Shown here piece by piece: positions 1 to 5,504 of a DNA stretch of 5,504 nt (position 1 is its first letter; each line of letters starts with the position of its first letter). Both the position numbers and the translations under genes were made by a program. The notes beneath the pieces are model-generated. The model was not told where the DNA came from, made no database searches, and saw nothing but the letters and a program-made list of their open reading frames with translations. Origin of the DNA: Rikenellaceae bacterium (GTDB taxonomy: Bacteria; Bacteroidota; Bacteroidia; Bacteroidales; UBA932); assembly GCA_003520315.1 (NCBI GenBank), contig DOVA01000230.1:1-5504 (forward strand), given 5' to 3'.

Positions 1-1
1 A

Positions 2-1342
2 ATATCCTGTAAAACTCCCCAGATTGAAGGGCCACAGGAGTCTTATTTACCTTCTGAAATTGCACCTTCATTGTCAGAACTGCCTCTTCGCATAGAACTT
101 GATGTCAAAAAAATAGAGAGTGTGGTTAATGCAAGCATGAATGGTCTTCTTTATCAGGGAGACAAGCTTGCAGGGGAAGACCTTTCTGTCAAGATATGGA
201 AAGGAGGTCAATTTATGTTTTTTGTCAACAACAATGAAATTACTTATAAGGTCCCATTGAAAGTATGGTGCAGATATGGATGGAAAGTTGAGAAATTTGG
301 CGTTGCGTTTTCAGATCATTATGAGGCAACAGGGACAATCTCACTGGTATACAAAACGGCGGTAAGTATTGATGAGAATTGGAAACTTGTTACAAAAACA
401 ACTCCTGCAGGATACGAATGGCTTGAAAAGCCCAAAGTTAAAGCGATAGGAGTTAGTATCCCGGTTACGCCAATTGCAAATATAGCACTTTCATATTTTC
501 AAAAAACTATAACAGAGCAAGTTGATAAAATTCTCTTTGAGAACGTTCCATTGGACAAATATGTAAGAGCCCTATGGGATGAGGTACAAAAACCATATTT
601 ACTGAGTGATGAAGATAATCTCTGGATCAGAATAACTCCAAAGGAAATATTGCTTGCTCCATTTACTACCAAAGGCAACAAGCTGAATATTACCATTGTA
701 TTTTATGCTCAAGTTGAGTCGGTTTTTGGTGCCCAGCCTGTTGTAAAAAATAAAGTACCGCTTCCTTCGCTCAGATATATTGAAAGACAGCCACAGCAAT
801 TTTCAATTAACGCACGAGCAGATGTAACTTTTGATAAAATTGCAGAATTTGCGCGCAGCCAATTGCAGGGCAAAAGTTTTACAGAAAGTGGCAAAATTGT
901 TAAGATCGATAATCTTTCACTTTATAGCAGCAGTGGTAGAGCTGTGGTAGTAGCAGATTTGAGTGGTTCATACAAGGGAAGAATATATTTTACAGGTAAG
1001 CCTGCATATAACAGCGAAAAACAATCTCTTGAAATCGTAGAACCAAAATTTGACATTAAGACTCAGAATGCTCTTATAAAGTCTGCTAACTGGCTATTAC
1101 ATGGAATGATACTCAAAAAAATAACTCCTATGTTGACTTATCCTTTAGAGGAGACTCTGACAACATTGAAAGATCAGGCAAATTCCATGCTTAAAAGTTA
1201 TGAGGTGTATAGCGGAGTGCGTATAAACGGCTCTCTGGATTCTTTGGCAGTCACAACTGTCAGTATGGTTCCCGGAGCTGTAAGGATAGGTGCGGAGATT
1301 AAGGGAAATGTTGCACTAATAATAGATGAACTCAAGTTCTAA
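2..1342 (+). CDS. DUF4403-family envelope lipoprotein, 5' end cut off by the window
   Basis: The reading frame is open from base 2 to the TAA at 1340-1342, giving 446 visible residues. The TTG at 71 is an internal Leu codon, not a credible start. The first codons read Ile-Ser-Cys, which fits the end of a lipobox, so Cys (bases 8-10) is probably the lipidated first residue of a mature protein of 444 residues; the signal peptide lies outside the window. No acidic residues follow the Cys directly (CKTPQIEGPQ), so the usual Bacteroidota surface-export signal is not evident and a periplasm-facing position is likelier. The protein resembles DUF4403 proteins of Bacteroidota: a 'VPLKVWCRYGW' segment early on, and late the 'GKPAYNSEKQSLEIVEPKFDIKTQNALIKSA' type of segment. 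The two halves look alike in layout (strand, amphipathic helix, beta-rich stretch, C-terminal helix), suggesting a duplicated domain. The 'GxPxY' strand recalls tubular lipid-binding (TULIP-like) proteins, but this is inference. Function unknown. Confidence 0.85.
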   Translation: MSCKTPQIEGPQESYLPSEIAPSLSELPLRIELDVKKIESVVNASMNGLLYQGDKLAGEDLSVKIWKGGQFMFFVNNNEITYKVPLKVWCRYGWKVEKFGVAFSDHYEATGTISLVYKTAVSIDENWKLVTKTTPAGYEWLEKPKVKAIGVSIPVTPIANIALSYFQKTITEQVDKILFENVPLDKYVRALWDEVQKPYLLSDEDNLWIRITPKEILLAPFTTKGNKLNITIVFYAQVESVFGAQPVVKNKVPLPSLRYIERQPQQFSINARADVTFDKIAEFARSQLQGKSFTESGKIVKIDNLSLYSSSGRAVVVADLSGSYKGRIYFTGKPAYNSEKQSLEIVEPKFDIKTQNALIKSANWLLHGMILKKITPMLTYPLEETLTTLKDQANSMLKSYEVYSGVRINGSLDSLAVTTVSMVPGAVRIGAEIKGNVALIIDELKF

Positions 1343-2991
1343 TTGTTTTTGGGTTCTATGATAGAAAGATCCCAAGTATGAACTTGCTTGTTAAACTTAC
1401 TCTTTTTTCTGCCTCTATTTCCGTCGAATTGCCCAACATATTTTATTGTAACTTGATCTTTTATATTTGGAGCCAGTAATGTATCTGCCATTCCATGAGT
1501 GAGAATAACACACGGCATAGCAGATGCTACAGCAGCAGAATCCTTGATATTTAGTGGTTTTATAATTCTATGGGCATCATACACTTGTTCTATTCTCAAC
1601 TCCTTGGACGAATCATAGTAAAATTGAAGATTTGTTACTTCAGTCATATTTCTCGTCCTGTCCAGTCCGTTAAATTCCGGATTATTAAAGGCTCCGGCAA
1701 TTAACGGCATTAAAGAAACACTTACAAAAACAAATAACACTGCAATTCCACCAAGGAACCTTATCGGGTCTGGTTTTACAATAGATTTTTTTATCAGATA
1801 GGCGCCGATTGTCAAAGAAACGACAGTTATAAAAGAAAAGTTTAAAATTGAAAGTTTAATATCGTGAAATGGAGCTCCTTCATTGAGAATAAGCAGATAT
1901 ATGCCAAAAGGGATTATAAATGGAATTATAGCAATAGGTAGAGTATTTAAATAGTAAATCCATTTCTTGTAATTCATTTTTTCTTTGACTGCGGATGCCC
2001 AGTAGTCGAAAATGTATCCCATTGTCATAGCTGCAGGAATCAGCATTGGTAGCAGGTATCTTGTTTTCTTTTCAGGCAGGATGGAAAGACAAACTATTAC
2101 AAGAATCATCCAGAGAAGTGCAAAAGAATAACCTTTGGGATGATTTACTTTTTTTCTCCAGTAACCCCAGAAGAGGGATGTGATACAAAGTAGTGTCCAT
2201 ATACCTGTCTCAAATGCAAAATCATAATAGTAGTACCATGGTCTTGTATGATAATTGATCCAGTTTTGAGATTCTGTGCCAACAATCTTAAGAAATTGTT
2301 CAGGATGTGATAGATACACATAAAGATACCACCAGCCACCGACAATTATCGCTGACAAAACAAAAATGGCTATACCTTTCCATTTTCCCCTAAGACTATT
2401 TTTATATATTACAAAATATGATATTAGAAATGGGATAAACAAACCATATAAACTAATAGGCCCTTTGCTCATGAATGAAAGTCCTGTCAGAAAGCCTGAA
2501 ATAACAAACAAGCCAATGCCTCCATCATTTTTTCTTATAGCTTTGATTAAAAACAAAATGGCACCTGCCATAAAGGCATGGCAATATATATCCCAGCTAG
2601 CCGTTCTCCCCGCCATAATTATATTGTAGGAAGTACACAATAAAATAGTGGATATCAATCCATATCTTTTATTGGAGGTCAGTTCAACAGAAATGAAATA
2701 GAGCATGAAAACGAGAAATGTTGCAGCAAGTGCGGACATCGAACGCTGAACTGCAATATTATCAGGTGCGATCATTTCAGCAACTGCAGCCAGCCACGTA
2801 GGGAGAGGAGGTTTCTGAAGTCTTATCTCTCCATTCATTGTGGGCACCATCCAATGGTTGTCGTAAACCATCTCTCTTGCAGTAATAATATTTCTTGACT
2901 CCATGATTTCAGTAAAGAGGAAGCCGTTATTCACAAAGAATGTAAATAGGCAAAGAGAGGCAATTATTAAATAAGAGGTATACTTTTTCAT
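1339..2991 (-). CDS. ArnT/PMT-like polytopic membrane glycosyltransferase (GT39/GT83-type)
   Basis: Protein of 550 residues if it starts at ATG 2991-2989. A GTG at 3003-3001, directly after the gtrA stop, would add four residues (MIKN); I prefer the ATG because AT-rich sequence (GTGATTAAAAAT) precedes it, as is usual in Bacteroidota. About 11-13 hydrophobic segments span residues 5-433 (for example 5-25, 83-103, 109-128, 178-197, 205-227, 289-305, 412-433), followed by a soluble tail of about 115 residues, presumably periplasmic. Family landmarks: 'MESRNIITAREM' at 30-41 in the first outer loop, 'QKPPLPTW' at 59-66, 'GRTASWD' at 128-134, 'SKGP' at 175-178 and 'PEKKTRYLLP' at 316-325. Family knowledge: such enzymes move a sugar from a polyprenyl-phosphate donor to a lipid or protein acceptor outside the inner membrane. 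Donor and acceptor are unknown here; lipid A modification with aminoarabinose is only one possibility. Likely co-transcribed with gtrA, 12 bases upstream. Its stop codon overlaps that of the convergent lipoprotein gene. Confidence 0.88.
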   Translation of the reverse strand: MKKYTSYLIIASLCLFTFFVNNGFLFTEIMESRNIITAREMVYDNHWMVPTMNGEIRLQKPPLPTWLAAVAEMIAPDNIAVQRSMSALAATFLVFMLYFISVELTSNKRYGLISTILLCTSYNIIMAGRTASWDIYCHAFMAGAILFLIKAIRKNDGGIGLFVISGFLTGLSFMSKGPISLYGLFIPFLISYFVIYKNSLRGKWKGIAIFVLSAIIVGGWWYLYVYLSHPEQFLKIVGTESQNWINYHTRPWYYYYDFAFETGIWTLLCITSLFWGYWRKKVNHPKGYSFALLWMILVIVCLSILPEKKTRYLLPMLIPAAMTMGYIFDYWASAVKEKMNYKKWIYYLNTLPIAIIPFIIPFGIYLLILNEGAPFHDIKLSILNFSFITVVSLTIGAYLIKKSIVKPDPIRFLGGIAVLFVFVSVSLMPLIAGAFNNPEFNGLDRTRNMTEVTNLQFYYDSSKELRIEQVYDAHRIIKPLNIKDSAAVASAMPCVILTHGMADTLLAPNIKDQVTIKYVGQFDGNRGRKKSKFNKQVHTWDLSIIEPKNN

Positions 2992-3003
2992 ATTTTTAAT
3001 CAC

Positions 3004-3528
3004 TCAGAATTTTGTGCTATTTATAATTTGGAAAGTGAATTTTTTCTGTAAAAAATAACTAACAAATACAGTTATAATTGAAACAATCATATTGGAGATT
3101 GACGGGAAAATATGTAAAAGATCAACAAAAAACTTAAGGCCAAAATAATTTATTAAGATATTAATTCCATACACAATAAGATATCTGAATAATTGTCTTC
3201 TTCCCTTGAGATTGGATTCTGTAAATGTCACATACTTTTGAAGAAGAAATCCGGAAAGAAGTACGATGGGAAATTTTATGACAAAAGCAGCTATATGAGA
3301 GCTTAGGGTAACAATACCGAGATGTAGCATTTTTTTTTGCAAAACGAAATTGTAAATGACAAAATACAAAATCCAGTCAAAAACAAGGTTGACAACTCCG
3401 GTAACTCCATATCTGAAAAATCGAATAGGCATAGATTTTCTAAAAAGAGGATAGAAATAATCGATAATTTTGCATATCCATCTTCCTATCCTCTCAAAAA
3501 GAGTCTCTAAACTATATTTTATCTCCAT
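3004..3528 (-). CDS. GtrA-family small membrane protein, putative flippase for polyprenyl-phosphate sugar
   Basis: 174 residues, ATG at 3528-3526, TGA at 3006-3004. Four hydrophobic segments are visible at about 39-63, 69-97, 113-135 and 143-160, the arrangement typical of the GtrA family. Characteristic patches are 'RFFRYGVTGVVN' (36-47), 'GFLLQKYVTFTES' (93-105), 'SNLKGRRQLFRY' (105-116) and 'SYFLQKKFTF' (157-166); the repeated 'F-LQKxxxF' pattern at the ends of segments 2 and 4 is a family trait. About 35 polar and amphipathic residues precede the first membrane segment, a longer N-terminus than in the shortest family members. GtrA proteins are thought to flip, or help flip, polyprenyl-phosphate-linked sugars across the inner membrane; this role is inferred in most cases. 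The next gene codes for an ArnT/PMT-like transferase that would use such a donor, which supports the assignment. A promoter-like TATCTTTG box lies 29 bases before the ATG. Confidence 0.9.
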   Translation of the reverse strand: MEIKYSLETLFERIGRWICKIIDYFYPLFRKSMPIRFFRYGVTGVVNLVFDWILYFVIYNFVLQKKMLHLGIVTLSSHIAAFVIKFPIVLLSGFLLQKYVTFTESNLKGRRQLFRYLIVYGINILINYFGLKFFVDLLHIFPSISNMIVSIITVFVSYFLQKKFTFQIINSTKF

Positions 3529-3557
3529 CTTTTTCTGAGCAGATTAATTCAGATTGT

Positions 3558-3565
3558 CAAAGATA
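3558..3565 (-). promoter_or_regulatory. Bacteroidota-type -7 promoter element for the gtrA operon
   Basis: On the minus strand these bases read TATCTTTG, an exact match to the TAnnTTTG element used by the Bacteroidota primary sigma factor. It lies 29 bases upstream of the gtrA ATG, inside the 62-base gap after aspA. No good TTTG appears about 19 bases further upstream, where the sequence is ATTATTTTAG near the aspA stop, so the -33 element is weak or absent. It suggests that gtrA and the ArnT-like gene can be transcribed independently of aspA. Confidence 0.5.
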
Positions 3566-3590
3566 GAGGATTTTTTTTCTAAAATAATTA

Positions 3591-5021
3591 CTATAATGTA
3601 ATCTTTACAGGTCTAATCATGTTGGCCGGATCAAGGATCTTGTCAAGTTGTTCTTTTGTAAGCAATTGTTTGTCCAAAACAAGCTGATAAACGCTACAAC
3701 CACTCTCCAGTGCCTCCTTGGCTATTTCTGTGCTGTTGGTGTATCCTATAAAAGGTTTGAGAGCTGTCACAATACCTACGGAGTGCTCAACAAGATAACG
3801 GCAGTGGTCTGCATTGGCGGTAATGCCGTCTATGCATTCCACCCTCAGAGTGTCAAATGCTCTTTTTAGCCAAATAGATGATTCTACAAGGCTGTGAACC
3901 AAAACTGGTTCCATCACGTTGAGTTCAAGCTGGGCTGCCTCTGAAGCCATTGTAATAGTGAGATCGTTGCCAATAACGCGGAAGCAAACCTGATTTACAA
4001 CTTCAGGGATAACAGGGTTAACTTTTCCAGGCATAATTGAAGAGCCGGGTTGCTTTGGAGGAAGATTAATTTCAGCGAGGCCGGTTCTGGGACCTGAAGA
4101 CATAAGTCTCAAATCGTTGCAGATTTTTGAAAGTCTTATGGCAATCATTTTAAGGGCTGATGAATATGAAACCATCGGCGAGGTATCATGTGTTGCTTCA
4201 ATTAGATTGTCGGCAAGTTTTATTTTCCATCCGGTGATTTCTTTTAGAAATTGTGTACAGGCTTCGGCATAGCCTGGTTCTGCGGTAATACCTGTGCCAA
4301 TAGCAGTTGCTCCCATATTAATAATTAAAAGCTCTTTGGCAGCATTTTCAAGATGTTTTAGCTCGTGCCTCATAGCTGAAGCAAAAGCGCCGAAACTTTG
4401 CCCGAGTGTCATGGGAACCGCATCTTGAAGTTGAGTTCTTCCCATTTTGATAACTTTGGCAAACTCTATCTCCTTCACGGCAAATGAGTCTATCAATTTC
4501 TCGAGTGCTGCTTTAACATCTAAATGTACCATGTAAAGGCCAAGATGCATGGCCGTCGGATATGCATCATTGGTAGACTGGGCCATGTTAACATGATCAT
4601 TTGGATTACAGTATTGGTAGTCACCCTTTTCTTTTCCCATTATCTCAAGAGCTCTGTTGGCTATTACTTCATTAGCATTCATGTTCATGCTTGTTCCTGC
4701 ACCTCCCTGAATCATGTCAACAGGAAATTGTTCTGTATGTTTTCCGTCAATAAGCTCCTGACAAGCAGTCACAATAGCATCCTTTAGAGAAGTGTCGATT
4801 AGGCCTAATCTGTGGTTTGCAAGCACAGCTGCCATCTTTACCATCCCGAATGCCTTAATAAATTGCGGATAGTCAGACAGTAACTGTCTGCTGATGTCGA
4901 AATTCTCTATACATCTAAGCGTTTGTACACCATACAATGCATCTGCAGGTACCTCTTTGTCTCCCAGGAGGTCATGTTCAATACGTTTTGCACCTTCTGA
5001 CTTAATATGATATTTCTTCAT
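3591..5021 (-). CDS. aspA: Aspartate ammonia-lyase (aspartase)
   Basis: 476 residues, ATG at 5021-5019, TAG at 3593-3591; about the same length as E. coli AspA. It catalyses the reversible removal of ammonia from L-aspartate to give fumarate, in the cytoplasm as a homotetramer. The aspartase/fumarase superfamily signature GSSIMPGKVN is at 326-335; by family alignment Ser327 is the catalytic base on the mobile loop and Lys333 and Asn335 contact substrate. Other conserved blocks: 'GGAGTSMNMNANEVIANRALE' at 106-126 (aspartase-like, where class II fumarases have GSGTQSNMNxNEV), 'NDHVNMAQSTND' at 141-152, and 'GRTQLQDAVP' at 194-203 with Gln where fumarases have His. The N-terminal 'RIEHDLLGDKEVPADALYGVQT' (13-34) is also typical of aspartases. 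No active-site block is damaged. In anaerobic Bacteroidota, aspartase can feed fumarate to fumarate reductase; that role is inferred. It has a probable promoter of its own and does not share an obvious pathway with its sugar-lipid neighbours. Confidence 0.96.
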   Translation of the reverse strand: MKKYHIKSEGAKRIEHDLLGDKEVPADALYGVQTLRCIENFDISRQLLSDYPQFIKAFGMVKMAAVLANHRLGLIDTSLKDAIVTACQELIDGKHTEQFPVDMIQGGAGTSMNMNANEVIANRALEIMGKEKGDYQYCNPNDHVNMAQSTNDAYPTAMHLGLYMVHLDVKAALEKLIDSFAVKEIEFAKVIKMGRTQLQDAVPMTLGQSFGAFASAMRHELKHLENAAKELLIINMGATAIGTGITAEPGYAEACTQFLKEITGWKIKLADNLIEATHDTSPMVSYSSALKMIAIRLSKICNDLRLMSSGPRTGLAEINLPPKQPGSSIMPGKVNPVIPEVVNQVCFRVIGNDLTITMASEAAQLELNVMEPVLVHSLVESSIWLKRAFDTLRVECIDGITANADHCRYLVEHSVGIVTALKPFIGYTNSTEIAKEALESGCSVYQLVLDKQLLTKEQLDKILDPANMIRPVKITL

Positions 5022-5051
5022 TTTGGTTAATAATTATATTAAATATCTTCA

Positions 5052-5083
5052 CAAAGGTACCCATTTATTATTAAATCGAAACC
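5052..5083 (-). promoter_or_regulatory. Bacteroidota-type promoter upstream of aspA
   Basis: On the minus strand, bases 5059-5052 read TACCTTTG, an exact match to the -7 consensus TAnnTTTG. A GGTTTC at 5083-5078 contains TTTC, one base off the -33 TTTG element, with an 18-base spacer. The -7 box ends 30 bases before the aspA ATG, implying a leader of about 25 bases without a Shine-Dalgarno sequence, as is usual in this phylum. Position and exact match make it the best promoter candidate in the window; the -33 assignment is less certain. Confidence 0.6.
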
Positions 5084-5133
5084 CTGACGTTTAATATTGT
5101 AATAAAGAAAGAGGTTTATCCTTTATGATATCC

Positions 5134-5504
5134 TCAGTATTTAAAAATACAGTATAAAGCTCTGAATCCGTCCTTCCATCCTATTTTTTTCCCTTCACGA
5201 TATGTTCTGCCATAATAGGAGATTCCTACTTCATAAATACGAATTCCCGGAATTCTGGCAAGTTTGCCAGTAACTTCGGGTTCGAACCCAAATTTGTTTT
5301 CTTTTAGTTTCAAAGACTGAAGTATTTTAGTGTCAACAAGTTTATAACAAGTTTCCATATCCGTCAAGTTAAGATTGGTGAGCATATTTGACATAAATGT
5401 CAAAAATTTGTTCCCTATTGTATGCCAAAAGAAAAGCACTCTATGAGGATTGCCACCCATAAATCTTGAACCATATACCACGTCAGCTACTCCTTTAGTC
5501 ACAG
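5134..5504 (-). CDS. Family 2 glycosyltransferase, DPM1-like polyprenyl-phosphate sugar synthase, C-terminal part
   Basis: The frame is open from the right edge of the window to the TGA at 5136-5134, giving the last 122 complete codons; the N-terminal catalytic half with the nucleotide-sugar site is outside. The GTG at 5502-5500 is an internal Val, not a start. Diagnostic blocks, counted from that Val: 'GSRF' (11-14), '[12 protein letters not shown]' (20-31), '[11 protein letters not shown]' (45-55), '[13 protein letters not shown]' (71-83) and '[15 protein letters not shown]' (98-112). These match the dolichyl/undecaprenyl-phosphate mannose or glucose synthase type, which joins a nucleotide-activated sugar to polyprenyl phosphate on the cytoplasmic face of the inner membrane. 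The protein ends soon after '[10 protein letters not shown]', with no C-terminal membrane segments; some relatives carry a fused GtrA domain, but here GtrA is a separate gene two positions downstream. Which sugar is used cannot be told. Confidence 0.9.
   Translation of the reverse strand, partial: VTKGVADVVYGSRFMGGNPHRVLFFWHTIGNKFLTFMSNMLTNLNLTDMETCYKLVDTKILQSLKLKENKFGFEPEVTGKLARIPGIRIYEVGISYYGRTYREGKKIGWKDGFRALYCIFKY

Noticed and set aside
71..1342. Lipoprotein gene starting at TTG 71
   Set aside because: The same frame is open to the left edge and carries an Ile-Ser-Cys lipobox-like sequence at bases 2-10, so the true start lies outside the window.
2366..2629. Plus-strand open frame of 87 codons inside the ArnT-like gene
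   Set aside because: It is antisense to a well-supported membrane protein and looks like the complement of its hydrophobic codons; no promoter or family features.
3566..3590. T8 run (3571-3578) after aspA as a terminator
   Set aside because: On the minus strand, the direction of aspA transcription, this is an A-run, and no stem precedes it.
4524..4787. Plus-strand open frame of 87 codons inside aspA
   Set aside because: It lies opposite highly conserved aspartase blocks and has no recognisable features of its own.
3591..5021. Class II fumarase as the identity of the lyase
   Set aside because: The GGAGTSxNMNANEVIANRALE block and GRTQLQDA (Gln rather than His) fit aspartases, not fumarases.
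5100..5133. Possible terminator after the family 2 glycosyltransferase gene
   Set aside because: On the minus strand AAAGG and CCTCTTT could pair around ATAAA, but only with a bulge and few G-C pairs, and no clear T-run follows.

Overview
The window looks like an ordinary chromosomal segment of a Bacteroidota bacterium, probably Bacteroidales. Four things point there: the A+T-rich base composition, the absence of Shine-Dalgarno sequences before the starts, two exact matches to the Bacteroidota -7 promoter element (TAnnTTTG), and the gene families themselves (a DUF4403-type lipoprotein, a Bacteroidales-style GtrA with the 'SNLKGRRQLFRY' segment, and a GT39/GT83-like transferase with 'MESRN...TARE...KPPLPTW'). 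I see no mobile element, CRISPR array, tRNA, rRNA or phage gene. The longest stretch without a gene is 112 bases.

Layout from left to right. Positions 2-1342 (+) hold most of a large DUF4403-like envelope lipoprotein; the signal peptide is cut off by the window edge just before the lipobox Cys. It is convergent with, and overlaps by its stop codon, a minus-strand block. Read in the direction of transcription, that block runs: the 3' end of a DPM1-like family 2 glycosyltransferase (5504-5134), aspartate ammonia-lyase aspA (5021-3591), a small GtrA-family membrane protein (3528-3004), and a polytopic ArnT/PMT-like glycosyltransferase (2991-1339).

How the genes may work together. The family 2 enzyme, GtrA and the ArnT/PMT-like enzyme match the three steps of a lipid-linked sugar pathway: charge a polyprenyl phosphate with a sugar on the cytoplasmic face, flip it, and transfer the sugar to an acceptor outside the inner membrane. 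The acceptor and the sugar cannot be read from the sequence. The metabolic gene aspA (L-aspartate to fumarate plus ammonia, useful for anaerobic fumarate respiration) sits between the first and second of these genes, and apparently has its own promoter. A second promoter-like box precedes gtrA, so gtrA and the ArnT-like gene are likely a two-gene operon. I did not find a clearly novel system; the most interesting points are the interrupted sugar-lipid module and the uncharacterised DUF4403 lipoprotein facing it.
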